Shown: one piece after another, positions 33,830-42,544 of the stretch
Position numbering within the stretch: the first letter of the stretch is position 1
Layout of the letters: every line of letters begins with the position of its first letter
Assembly (NCBI GenBank): GCA_016788635.1
Contig: JAEUSU010000041.1
Location: forward strand, 1 to 64,000
Direction: 5' to 3'
Source of the DNA: Flavobacteriales bacterium
GTDB taxonomy: Bacteria; Bacteroidota; Bacteroidia; Flavobacteriales_F; PHOS-HE28
DNA: 64,000 nucleotides
The notes under the pieces: generated by a model
What the model was told of the DNA's origin: nothing
Database searches by the model: none
The model's input: only the letters and a program-made list of their open reading frames with translations
Program-made: the position numbers and the translations under genes

Positions 33830-33833
33830 GGTG

Positions 33834-34676
33834 CTACATGGCTTTCAGGCTCAGGTCCATGGCCACGGCGCTGTGGGTGAGGGCACCCACCGAGATCAGG
33901 TCTACGCCGGTGCTGGCATACTCACGCGCAGTGTCCAGGGTGATGCCTCCGGATGCTTCGGTCTCGTAGCGGCTTCCAATGCGGTCAACGGCCAGTTTGA
34001 GTTCACTGGGGGTGAAGTTGTCCAGCATGATGCGCTGAACGCCCCCCGCGGCAAGCACCTGTTCCAGCTCCCTGGCATTGCGGCATTCCACTTCGATCTT
34101 CAGGTCAAGCGCATGGGTGGCCAGGTACTCCTGCGCGGAACGGATGGCCTGGGGCAGCCCTCCGCAGAAGTCGGCATGGTTGTCCTTGATGAGCACCATG
34201 TCGTACAGGCCCATGCGGTGGTTGGTGCCCCCACCGATGCGCACGGCCCATTTCTCGATGGAACGCAGGGCGGGTGTGGTCTTGCGGGTATCGGCCACGC
34301 GGCATCGGGTGCCTTGCACCGCATCCACGAACGCACGGGTGATGGTGGCGATGCCGCTCATGCGCTGCATGAAGTTGAGCAGCACCCGCTCCACCCCGAC
34401 AATGCTGCGCGAAGGGCCGGTGATGGTGAAGGCGATGTCACCCGGCTGCACGCGGGCCCCATCCTGTATGAGCACCCGCAGGTGAAGCCGCTCATCGAAG
34501 ATCTCCGCGATGGCCTCGGCGAGCTCCACCCCGGCGAGCACGCCGGGGCTCTTCACCAGCAGGCGTGCCGATCCACGGGCATTAGCGGGAATGCAGGCCA
34601 GCGAAGTATGGTCGCCGCCGCCGAGGTCCTCCTCGAGTGCCTGCCGGATGAGGGTGTGGATCCCTGCAGGAAGCAC
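33834..34676 (-). CDS. nadC: Nicotinate-nucleotide pyrophosphorylase (carboxylating)
   Basis: 280 residues, normal length. NadC converts quinolinate and PRPP to nicotinate mononucleotide in de novo NAD synthesis. Visible landmarks: LNFMQRMSGIATITRAF, RCRVADTRKTTPALRSIEKWA, RIGGGTNHRMGLYDMVLIKDNH and EVECRNARELEQVL, which hold the substrate-binding Arg, Lys and His residues. It starts next to the stop of the DUF4783 gene, so the two are translationally linked. nadA and nadB are not in the window. Confidence 0.97.
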   Translation of the reverse strand: MLPAGIHTLIRQALEEDLGGGDHTSLACIPANARGSARLLVKSPGVLAGVELAEAIAEIFDERLHLRVLIQDGARVQPGDIAFTITGPSRSIVGVERVLLNFMQRMSGIATITRAFVDAVQGTRCRVADTRKTTPALRSIEKWAVRIGGGTNHRMGLYDMVLIKDNHADFCGGLPQAIRSAQEYLATHALDLKIEVECRNARELEQVLAAGGVQRIMLDNFTPSELKLAVDRIGSRYETEASGGITLDTAREYASTGVDLISVGALTHSAVAMDLSLKAM

Positions 34677-35075
34677 CTAGAGATCGCCTTTGCCGGTTTC
34701 GATGCGCAACTGCTTCACTTGGAAGACATCCCCATTGCGCTTCAGGAAGAAGGTCACCCGGAACTCGCCCTTCGTGGTTTTCATGCGGCCGATGTAGTAC
34801 CGGTCACCCATCTTGGAAACACCCTCGTGCTCCAGGGTCAGTTCCCTGGGCTCATGCTCATCAAAGAACTTGCGCAGGATCTGCTCGGCCTGGGCCTTGC
34901 TGAAGATGTCACTCGTGCCGGGAACGGTAAGGTCCACATTGGCAATGAACTGCTGGGCCAGTTCCCGGGCATTGCCCGTGCGCAGGGCCTGGGCCACACG
35001 GTCCTTCACATCGTTCTGGGCGGGCAGCACGAAGGAGGATAGGAGCAGGGGGATGGTCAGCAGGCGCTGGATCAT
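34677..35075 (-). CDS. DUF4783 secreted protein
   Basis: The ATG at 35075 gives 132 residues with a signal peptide (LLTIPLLLSSFVLPAQ). The mature domain (VKDRVAQALRTGNARELAQQF, ILRKFFDEHEPRELTLEHEG, GRMKTTKGEFRVTFFLKR) is the DUF4783 pattern, an NTF2-like cone fold in Bacteroidetes. Function unknown. It lies between rlmH (divergent) and nadC, a neighbourhood that recurs in this phylum. Confidence 0.9.
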   Translation of the reverse strand: MIQRLLTIPLLLSSFVLPAQNDVKDRVAQALRTGNARELAQQFIANVDLTVPGTSDIFSKAQAEQILRKFFDEHEPRELTLEHEGVSKMGDRYYIGRMKTTKGEFRVTFFLKRNGDVFQVKQLRIETGKGDL

Positions 35076-35162
35076 GTTCTTCTTTGGAAGGCCCCGAAAT
35101 ATGGCAAACATCGGGCCATTGCCGACCTTGCACCGGAAGGATCTTACCAACAGGATAAGGGC

Positions 35163-35621
35163 ATGCGGATCAGGGTGTTGTTCGTGGGCCGTACCGAGGC
35201 TGGTGCGGTGAAGGAACTGGTGGGGCACTACCACCACCGTTTGGGGCACTATGCCCAGCTGGAGGTGGTTGAATTGCCGGAGAGCCGCTCCAAGGATGTG
35301 GTGCATCGCAGGGTGGAGGAAGAGCAACGGATCATGAAGGCGTTGCGCCCCGGTGAATGGATCGTTCTGCTGGATGAGGTGGGCAGGACCTTTACCTCCC
35401 CTGGCTGGGCCAGGGAACTGGGGCGCCTGCGCGACCGGGGGGCGCGTCCGGTCTTCGTGGTGGGTGGGGCACATGGAGTTACGGATGCGGTACGTGCCAG
35501 GGCAGACCTTGTGCTTTCCCTGTCTCCCATGACCTTCACCCACCAGTTCATCCGACCCATGCTCATGGAACAACTCTACCGGGCATTCAACATCCTGCAG
35601 GGTACCGGCTACCATCACTGA
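35163..35621 (+). CDS. rlmH: 23S rRNA (pseudouridine1915-N3)-methyltransferase
   Basis: 152 residues, SPOUT-class methyltransferase. The knotted C-terminal half is clear: VFVVGGAHGVTDAVRARA, LSLSPMTFTHQFIRPMLMEQLYRAFNI and the closing GTGYHH, which binds S-adenosylmethionine. It methylates pseudouridine 1915 in helix 69 of 23S rRNA in the 70S ribosome. Divergent from DUF4783-nadC. The start MRIRVLFVGRTE fits the family. Confidence 0.97.
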   Translation: MRIRVLFVGRTEAGAVKELVGHYHHRLGHYAQLEVVELPESRSKDVVHRRVEEEQRIMKALRPGEWIVLLDEVGRTFTSPGWARELGRLRDRGARPVFVVGGAHGVTDAVRARADLVLSLSPMTFTHQFIRPMLMEQLYRAFNILQGTGYHH

Positions 35622-35671
35622 ACCTCGGGCGGCCTTTACCACGCCCGTCCGTCTTCATCTTTGCCCAGCCC

Positions 35672-37147
35672 ATGGTCAGCCCGGTCCTTGTCATTGTCAC
35701 CGAATACTTCGGGGTGGCCACCATCTCCTACTGGGAGTTCAGCCTCATGTTCGTGTATGTGCTGGGGCTGTACGTGTTCTTCAGCCGGCAGAAGCAGATG
35801 CGGATCGCCGCCGAGCCGGAGTACGCCTACTTCCTCTGGGGCTTGTTCGCCAAGATCCTGGGGGGCGTGTTCTTCAGCCTGATCTACTTCTACTACTACA
35901 ACGGTGGGGATACGATCGGCTACTTCTTCTCCGCCCTGCCCATCAGCAAGCTCGCCAAGGAGAACGTCTTTCAGGCACTTACCGTGCTGTTCGGTGCCAA
36001 CTCGGTGGAGAACCAGGCCTATTTCACCATGGAGACCGGCAAGCCGTTGGATTTCATGTACTATGACTCGCGCACCTACACGGTGATCCGTCTGATCGCC
36101 CCCTTCATCTTCATTTCGTTCGACAGCTACCTGATCACCACCACCCTGGTGGCCTCGTTCTCGTACATCGGGCCGTGGCGGGGCTTCCAGACCCTGAGCC
36201 ACTATTTCCCGAGCATCCGTGGCAAACTGGCCATCGCCTTTCTCTTCATGCCCTCGGCGGTGTTCTGGGGTTCTGGGTTGTTGAAGGACACCTTCACCTT
36301 CTCCGCCACATGCTGGAGCATTCATTGTGTGGACAGCATCTTCTTCCGCAAGCGCGACCTGGTCTCCTCCTCACTGGCGCTCGCCCTCAGTTTCTACATC
36401 ATACTGGCCATCAAGCCCTACATTTTCATGGTGCTCTTCCCCTTGATCTTGTTGTGGCTTTTCTACCAACGACTGGCACGCATCCGCAACGCGCTCATCA
36501 AGTTCATCATCCTGCCTGCCGCGTTCCTTTCGCTTGTGGCGGGGTCCTTCCTGGTGCTTCAGGCGTTGGGTGACAGGCTGGACAAGTTCTCCCTGGATAA
36601 TGCGCTGGACACCATCATCATCTCCCAGCAGGATATGAAGCGCGCTGAGGAGTACGGCAGCAACTACTTTGATGTGGGGACCATGGAACACAGCTGGGTG
36701 AGCGTGCTTTCCAAGTTCCCGGTGGCCACCAATGCGGCCTTGTTCCGTCCGTACTTGTGGGAATGCCGCAACCTGGTGATGACACTGGCGGGCCTGGAGA
36801 ACCTCTTCCTCCTTGTACTGGCCATCACCTTGCTCCTGCGCAGCCGCGTGGTCTTCCTCTTTACCATGATCACCAAGAACCCATTGGTCACCATCTGCGT
36901 CACCTTCACCTTGTTGTACGGGTTCATCACGGGCATCACCACGCCCAACTTCGGGGCCCTGGTGCGTTTCAAGATCCCGCTGCTGCCGTTCTTCGTGGCC
37001 GGCTGCTACATCATGCTGCATCTGCTCGACCTGCGGAGCCAGGCGATCCGCTCGGGCCGTCCCTTCTTCTTTGAACAATACGCCAAGGGTGAACCGGTGG
37101 CCAGGCCGGCCGGACCATCCAAACGGAACAGGCGCAAGGACCGATGA
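35672..37147 (+). CDS. Multi-pass membrane protein, possible polysaccharide polymerase
   Basis: 491 residues with about 10-11 membrane helices and a basic tail (SKRNRRKDR). It has a large loop after the third helix (NGGDTIGYFFSALPISKLAKEN to KPLDFMYYDSRTY) and a conserved-looking SAVFWGSGLLKDTFTFSATCW. No enzyme motif is certain. Its place at the head of a glycosyltransferase operon (ATGA overlap with the next gene) and its topology suggest a Wzy-like polymerase or EpsG-type protein. A CATCTTTG box (one mismatch) ends 8 bp before the ATG. Confidence 0.8.
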   Translation: MVSPVLVIVTEYFGVATISYWEFSLMFVYVLGLYVFFSRQKQMRIAAEPEYAYFLWGLFAKILGGVFFSLIYFYYYNGGDTIGYFFSALPISKLAKENVFQALTVLFGANSVENQAYFTMETGKPLDFMYYDSRTYTVIRLIAPFIFISFDSYLITTTLVASFSYIGPWRGFQTLSHYFPSIRGKLAIAFLFMPSAVFWGSGLLKDTFTFSATCWSIHCVDSIFFRKRDLVSSSLALALSFYIILAIKPYIFMVLFPLILLWLFYQRLARIRNALIKFIILPAAFLSLVAGSFLVLQALGDRLDKFSLDNALDTIIISQQDMKRAEEYGSNYFDVGTMEHSWVSVLSKFPVATNAALFRPYLWECRNLVMTLAGLENLFLLVLAITLLLRSRVVFLFTMITKNPLVTICVTFTLLYGFITGITTPNFGALVRFKIPLLPFFVAGCYIMLHLLDLRSQAIRSGRPFFFEQYAKGEPVARPAGPSKRNRRKDR

Positions 37148-38361
37148 GCGGCAGGCAGGTGCGTTGGGTGGTCCTTTGCACCCATGGGATCCATGATCCT
37201 CTGGTGTCCGGTCTCATGCTGGACTATCTCTTGCGCTTGCAAGGCGAAGGCACGGAGCGCGCGATCTTGTTGGTAACGGAAGAACCTCCTGGAAGCGTGG
37301 ATGATCCAGAGCTTCGCGCGGATCTGGTGGCCGTCGGCATCCAATGGCTGCGGCTCGGCTATGATGTGCGTGGTGCACAGTGGTCCCAGAAGCTGCGTAA
37401 CCTCCTTCGCATCCACAGTGCTTCGCGGTCCTTCCTGCGCGGTGCGGCGGAGCGCTGGCTCGTGGGCTATTTGTCCTTTGGTGGGAGCTATGCCCTCCTG
37501 CTGGGCATGCTGGGTCTTGGTCGTTCTGCAACGGTGTGTTTCGAACCGCACAGCAGGTACATGACCGAAATGGGCATCTGGGGACGCCGCTCGGCGAAGG
37601 CGCTTTTCATGGGTTGGTTGGAGCGCCTGCAGATGCGACGCATGGATGCGCTCATTGTGCCTACCCGGGCAGGTGAGCAACTGGCCCTGGGGTATGGCCG
37701 CAAGGGTGCACTGGTACGTCAGCCCATCACCATTGATGTGCAGCGCAGCCTGCACGATGCGGCCGCACGGTCGCACTTCCGCCAGGCACATGGCTTGAAT
37801 GAAGGCGATGAGTTGATCGGGTACGTGGGCAAGTTCGGTGGCATCTATTACGCGGTGGAAGAGTATCTGCGGTTCCTTCACGGCATGCATCACGTGCGGC
37901 CCACGCTACACTTCCTGATCCTGGCCGGACATGCGGACCTGGATGCGGTTCGTGCGCATGCGCTCTTTGCGGTATTGGGCAGGTCACTCATCCTGCACCC
38001 ACCCGTGCCGCCAGATCGGCTGCACGAAGTGTTGTCCGCTGCGGATTGGGGTGTGATCGCCGTACCGCCCACACCCGCACAGGTGTTCCGGACCCCGGTG
38101 AAGACGGCGCACTACTGGGCCGCAGGGCTGCCGCTCATCATCCCACGCGGCATTTCCGATGACCACACCATCACTGCGGAGGAAGGTGTTGGGGTGGTGG
38201 TGGATGATCTGCGGGATGTGGATGCCGGACGACTTCTGGTGGCCATGGATACCTTGCGCGGAGCGGATCCCAAGACGTTGCGTGACCGCTGCATGGCCGC
38301 CGCCTGGAAGCACCGCGACACGTCCAACATGATCAGGGTCATCCGATCATTGCTCCCATGA
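37144..38361 (+). CDS. Glycosyltransferase, GTB type
   Basis: 405 residues, start overlapping the previous stop by ATGA and its own stop overlapping the next start by ATGA. The C-terminal half has LIGYVGKFGGIYYAVEEY, the donor-site-like HEVLSAADWGVIAVPPT and TAHYWAAGLPLIIPRG, as in GT4-type enzymes; the usual E-x7-E is not obvious, so the family is uncertain. Acts with its neighbours in surface-glycan synthesis. Confidence 0.82.
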   Translation: MSGRQVRWVVLCTHGIHDPLVSGLMLDYLLRLQGEGTERAILLVTEEPPGSVDDPELRADLVAVGIQWLRLGYDVRGAQWSQKLRNLLRIHSASRSFLRGAAERWLVGYLSFGGSYALLLGMLGLGRSATVCFEPHSRYMTEMGIWGRRSAKALFMGWLERLQMRRMDALIVPTRAGEQLALGYGRKGALVRQPITIDVQRSLHDAAARSHFRQAHGLNEGDELIGYVGKFGGIYYAVEEYLRFLHGMHHVRPTLHFLILAGHADLDAVRAHALFAVLGRSLILHPPVPPDRLHEVLSAADWGVIAVPPTPAQVFRTPVKTAHYWAAGLPLIIPRGISDDHTITAEEGVGVVVDDLRDVDAGRLLVAMDTLRGADPKTLRDRCMAAAWKHRDTSNMIRVIRSLLP

Positions 38362-39296
38362 AGCTCGTCATAACAGGTGCATCGGGCTTTCTGGGTCAGG
38401 CCTTCATCCGGTCCGTGCAGAGCGGAATGGTCCCTGGGTATGCGGGGGCGCAATTGGTGCTTCTCACACATGATGCCCGGCGTATACCTGAACTGGTCGC
38501 CCGTTACCCCGGGGCGGAGGTTTACACGTTGCGTGATGATATAGGCAGGGTGCAGGTGGAGCCCATGCGCAACGCGGATGTACTGCTCCATCTGGGTTGG
38601 TCCACGGTGCCGGCCACGGCGGCCTTGGACCCAGAGATGGATCACAGGACCAATGTGGAAGGGGGGATGGAACTGCTGCACGCAGCTGGTGAGGCACATG
38701 TACGCAGGTTCATTTTTCTTTCTTCCGGTGGGACCGTTTATGGACGGGCGACCGAGCTGCCCATCCGGGAGGACCATCCGTTGCTCCCGCTGGAGACGTA
38801 TGGGGCCTCCAAGTTGGCGTTCGAGGAAATGCTTGGCGCATGGTGCAGTAACACGGGGATGGACTATTTGATCCTGCGACCAGGCAATGTGTACGGCAGC
38901 ACCACCGGGCCCAACAAGCCGCAGGGCGTGGTGGATCACTGGCTGGCCAGCGTGCGCCGGAACGCGCCTGTGGAAGTATGGCATGGGCTCGATGTGGTCC
39001 GCGACCTGGTCCATGTGGAGGACATGATGGAAGTGATGCATCGTGCCGTACGCTATGCCGGCATGGAGCATGTGCTGAATGTGGGAACGGGCCGTGGCAC
39101 TTCATTGGCTGAACTCCAGACGTTGATCGCCAAGGTCACAGGCAGGAAGCTTCAGGTGGTGGACCGACAGGAGGGGACCGCGGCGGTCATGGCCAATGTG
39201 CTGGACAATACCAGAATGCGCAAGGCCTTGGGCGATGTCCGGTTCAGAACGGTGGAAGAGGGTCTTGCGGCTGTCTGGCGCGCTATGAACGCCTGA
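38358..39296 (+). CDS. NAD-dependent epimerase/dehydratase (extended SDR)
   Basis: 312 residues. The Rossmann start LVITGASGFLGQAFIRS, catalytic Ser in FIFLSSGGTVYG, and YGASK (Tyr-x3-Lys) near residue 150 are intact, followed by LILRPGNVYG. This is the UDP-glucose 4-epimerase-like group making nucleotide sugars. Exact substrate unknown. Last gene of the 35672-39296 operon; its end overlaps the convergent GT2 gene by 14 bp. Confidence 0.93.
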   Translation: MKLVITGASGFLGQAFIRSVQSGMVPGYAGAQLVLLTHDARRIPELVARYPGAEVYTLRDDIGRVQVEPMRNADVLLHLGWSTVPATAALDPEMDHRTNVEGGMELLHAAGEAHVRRFIFLSSGGTVYGRATELPIREDHPLLPLETYGASKLAFEEMLGAWCSNTGMDYLILRPGNVYGSTTGPNKPQGVVDHWLASVRRNAPVEVWHGLDVVRDLVHVEDMMEVMHRAVRYAGMEHVLNVGTGRGTSLAELQTLIAKVTGRKLQVVDRQEGTAAVMANVLDNTRMRKALGDVRFRTVEEGLAAVWRAMNA

Positions 39297-40149
39297 CGCG
39301 CACCACGGGTGCTGGCAGCTTTTCAGGCTGCAGGGCCATACACGCCAGCAAGGCCTTGAGCGGACGCTTTCCTTTCAAATAACTCCTGGACATGATGGAG
39401 CGGGTGATCCGGTGGAACGCTTTCACCTGGGCTTTGGTGGCGGCACCCTGCTCGGCCAGCCAGGCGGTCATGTACCGGTAGGCGTGGTCCAGCCCATCCA
39501 GGTCGCTCATCACGGAGCTGCCCGTCCGGCGGTAGAGCAGGACCGTCTCGTTCGTGTGGCGGTAGTACTTGCCGGGGGCATAGCCGAAGTAGAAGAGCAG
39601 GTCCTCGCCATGGCTGGTATCCTCAGTGAAGCGCAGGGGAAGACCAGGCTCCCACCGGATGAGCCAGCTAAAGCCCATGAAGCATTTGTCGGAGAGGTGA
39701 ATGAGCTCGTTGAACGGCTCCCCTTCAAAATCCGGCTCATACACACGGATGGTGGAGGTGAGGTCCGCGTTCATGAAGAGCACGCGGCCATCCACGATGT
39801 CCGTATCCGGATGGTGCAGGAACACCTCCATGCGTGACGCAATGCTGCGCGGAGGCAGGACATCATCGGAGTCAAGACCGCAGATGTAGGCTCCGCGTGC
39901 ATGGTCCAAGGCCAGGTTCCGCGCGCTGCCGATGCCACCGTTCGGTTTGTGGAAGACCCGGATCCGCGGATCATCGAATCCGGCGATCACGCGGGCGGTG
40001 TCGTCGGTGCTTCCGTCGTTCACGATCAACAGCTCCCAGTTCTTCCAGGTCTGGTTCAATACGGATGAGATCGCCTCGGCGATGTACGGGGCATCGTTGT
40101 ACGCGGGGGTGATGATGGAAACGAGTGGCTCCTCCATGGGGCTCACCAT
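39283..40149 (-). CDS. Glycosyltransferase family 2
   Basis: 288 residues, GTA fold. PLVSIITPAYNDAPYIAEAI at the start, LLIVNDGSTDDTARVI, NGGIGSARNLALDHARG and the metal-binding DSDDVLPP near residue 97 are the GT2 hallmarks. Inverting transferase using an NDP-sugar. The ATG at 40149 overlaps the upstream glycosyltransferase stop (40143) by 7 bp, so they are co-translated. No membrane segment is obvious. Confidence 0.95.
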   Translation of the reverse strand: MVSPMEEPLVSIITPAYNDAPYIAEAISSVLNQTWKNWELLIVNDGSTDDTARVIAGFDDPRIRVFHKPNGGIGSARNLALDHARGAYICGLDSDDVLPPRSIASRMEVFLHHPDTDIVDGRVLFMNADLTSTIRVYEPDFEGEPFNELIHLSDKCFMGFSWLIRWEPGLPLRFTEDTSHGEDLLFYFGYAPGKYYRHTNETVLLYRRTGSSVMSDLDGLDHAYRYMTAWLAEQGAATKAQVKAFHRITRSIMSRSYLKGKRPLKALLACMALQPEKLPAPVVRVRRS

Positions 40150-41255
40150 TGGTTATTTCGGGCTTCGTCCAGCCTGGTGATCAACTCCTCGATCCGGTCC
40201 AACAGTCGGGGCATGGTGCGCTGCGCCGCATGATCGATCCGGGCCTGCCGGTGCGCCTTGTCATTCAATTGTGCGAAGTGTTCCAGTGTGCGGTTGAACA
40301 CGTGCGGAAGTTCCATACGCTCGCTCGCCATCTGCACCAGGTCCGCACGGCCTTCGTATGTACGTGTGTAGGAAGCCACCACCACATTGCCTGTGGCTAG
40401 ATATTCCAGCAGCTTGTGGGAGTTGGCCACGATGTCACCCAGTTCATGTTGCCGGTAGCACACCAGAAGGATGTCCGCCTTGCGCAAGGCGGGGATCAGC
40501 GCTTCAGTGGTGAGCATGCCGTGGAGGTGCACGTTCGGCAATTGGCGGAATGCCTGGAAGAACGGGGCTTGGAACGCCAGGTCGTACGGACCGTAAAGCT
40601 CAAAGGGCAGTTCCGGATGGGCTGAGGCCATGGCATGCATCAGCTCCCAGTCCACGTAGCCACTGCGCAGGTGGCCGGCATAGGCGACCGTTGCGGCTGC
40701 TTGTGCTTTCGCGTCTACCAGCGCTTCGGCGTCCTGCAGCCATCGCTCCTCAATGGCGTGTCCCAGAAAGTGCACGGGTGCTTCGGGCCGCAGGGCCAAT
40801 GCGTGTTGGCGGAGCGGTTCGGTGACCGTGAAGAGGATGTCCGCATCACGGATCAACCCCTGGCCGGTGTCCAGCACATCATGATCCACAAGGTGCAGCA
40901 CGCGCAGACCGTAACCCTTCGGGAACCACTGCATGCGGGTGGTGTCGAAGCACCAGATCATATCGAAGGGCCGGCCGTACGCCTTGACGATGTCGTTGAG
41001 CAGGTGGCGGTAGTAGGCCTGGTGCACGGGCAGGGGCAGCCGGTTCACCCCACGGAACCAGTGGCGGTAGCGCACGTGGCGCAGGGGGGCGTCACCCGTG
41101 ACGGAAAGGCGGGGACCATCCTTCTCCGGCGGCCCCCAGAAGCAGACGTTGTTCCCCCTTGCCACAAGCGCCCGCGTGAGGTGATGCTTGCTCAGTTGAA
41201 CGTCGTTCCACGCTTCGGGACTGATAACCAGCACATGCTTTCCTCGCAACTCCAT
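40143..41255 (-). CDS. Glycosyltransferase, GTB type (family 1-like)
   Basis: 370 residues from the ATG at 41255 (MELRGKHVLVISPEAW); an upstream TTG would add three residues. Donor-side motifs are LRKADILLVCYRQHELG and SHKLLEYLATGNVVVASY, and the middle has VAYAGHLRSGYVDWELMHA. Similar enzymes are annotated as GT1/GT4 and occur beside GT2 genes in Bacteroidetes glycan loci. Sugar donor unknown. Separated by 99 bp from the preceding GT4 gene. Confidence 0.9.
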   Translation of the reverse strand: MELRGKHVLVISPEAWNDVQLSKHHLTRALVARGNNVCFWGPPEKDGPRLSVTGDAPLRHVRYRHWFRGVNRLPLPVHQAYYRHLLNDIVKAYGRPFDMIWCFDTTRMQWFPKGYGLRVLHLVDHDVLDTGQGLIRDADILFTVTEPLRQHALALRPEAPVHFLGHAIEERWLQDAEALVDAKAQAAATVAYAGHLRSGYVDWELMHAMASAHPELPFELYGPYDLAFQAPFFQAFRQLPNVHLHGMLTTEALIPALRKADILLVCYRQHELGDIVANSHKLLEYLATGNVVVASYTRTYEGRADLVQMASERMELPHVFNRTLEHFAQLNDKAHRQARIDHAAQRTMPRLLDRIEELITRLDEARNNQW

Positions 41256-41354
41256 GGCTGGCAAAGATGCTCAATGGTCGCTGCTTCCACCCGCCTGCAT
41301 GTGATCGGTGAGGCGACAGGTGCCGGCCCTTCGGCAAGTGGCGATCGGAATGGC

Positions 41355-42515
41355 TCACCGGGCTTGCCCCTCGAGTATCTGATGCAGAATGTCAGCGTAG
41401 CGCGAACCCACGGCCTGTGTGGAGGCCCTGGCGGTCATGCGTTCGGAAATGCGTTGCCGGTCCATGGTGCATGTCGGGTCCCACATCTCCAGAATGGCTG
41501 AAGTCCAGGTGGCGGCCTCATTGTCTGCGACCTGCCGGCCCATTCCAGGCTCCAGGTATTCACGGATGCCACCCACGGCGGAAGCGATCACCGGTGTGCC
41601 ACAGCACAGCGCCTCGGCGCAGACCGCGCAGTAGGTCTCATAGTCCGATGCATGCAACACGGCATGTGCAGCGCGCATCTCGCGTGCTGCATCCTCGGGT
41701 GAAAGATGACCGAGCAGGTCCACATGCGCCGCAAGCCCCAGCCGGGCAATGGCCTCCTTCATGGCCTCCATCTTCGGACCGTTGCCGCCCAGCCGCAGCC
41801 GCATGGGCCTGCCGGCGGCGCGCACCTGTGCCAGCGCTTCGATCAAGGTGTCCGGCCGCTTCGGAAAACGCCAGCCTGAAAGCGCGAAGAAGCGCCCTTC
41901 TGTCCAGGTTGCGTCCGCGGTGGGATGGAACACCGCCGTTTCAGCCACATTATCCACGACGTGTACACGGAGGTCCTCGCGCTTCGCGAAGGTGCCGATG
42001 TCCGCGCCCAGTGCGCGGCTCACACAGATCAGCGGCAGGTCGTTCCGGAAAATGCGCCGGATGCGGTCCAGTCCCTTTGAGGTGGAATTGAAGCTGAAGT
42101 GATAGGCGCTCCACTGCTCGGTGACCACCAGGGGCACGCGGATGAAATAGCGGATGAGGCGCAGGTGTGTGAGCAGGGGGTAGGCGATGTGCACGTTGAT
42201 CAGATCGTACTGCCTGCTGCGGTCGCGTGTCCACCAAGCCCAAAGAAGCATGAAGGTGCTGACCCATTCAATGAGGTACCAGATGTTCAAAGGCATCACG
42301 AGCATGCAGGTGCGGTCCGCATGCAGGCTTAGGCGCTCCAAGCGCCAGCCTTTGGCCTGGCGCACTTCCAGGTGCCATACTTCCTGTTCGGCATGGGGCA
42401 TCAGGGCCAGCACGTGCCGCCGGATGAAGGGTCCCGCCCCGCCGTCGATCACGTTCGGGTACCAGTTGACGATGTGCAGGATCCTCAACTTCGATGGGTG
42501 CCTGCTTTCAGTCAT
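41355..42515 (-). CDS. Glycosyltransferase family 4
   Basis: 386 residues, classic GT4: LRILHIVNWYPNVIDGGAGPF at the start, ALSGWRFPKRPDTLIEAL and GGNGPKMEAMKEAIARLGL in the middle, and the E-x7-E signature in ETYCAVCAEALCCGTPVIAS. Retaining transferase. It lies 29 bp downstream of the flippase, same strand, so flippase and three glycosyltransferases likely form one operon (43927 to 39283). Confidence 0.95.
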   Translation of the reverse strand: MTESRHPSKLRILHIVNWYPNVIDGGAGPFIRRHVLALMPHAEQEVWHLEVRQAKGWRLERLSLHADRTCMLVMPLNIWYLIEWVSTFMLLWAWWTRDRSRQYDLINVHIAYPLLTHLRLIRYFIRVPLVVTEQWSAYHFSFNSTSKGLDRIRRIFRNDLPLICVSRALGADIGTFAKREDLRVHVVDNVAETAVFHPTADATWTEGRFFALSGWRFPKRPDTLIEALAQVRAAGRPMRLRLGGNGPKMEAMKEAIARLGLAAHVDLLGHLSPEDAAREMRAAHAVLHASDYETYCAVCAEALCCGTPVIASAVGGIREYLEPGMGRQVADNEAATWTSAILEMWDPTCTMDRQRISERMTARASTQAVGSRYADILHQILEGQAR

Positions 42516-42544
42516 TCTTGATCACGCGACGGGAAAAAAGTGGG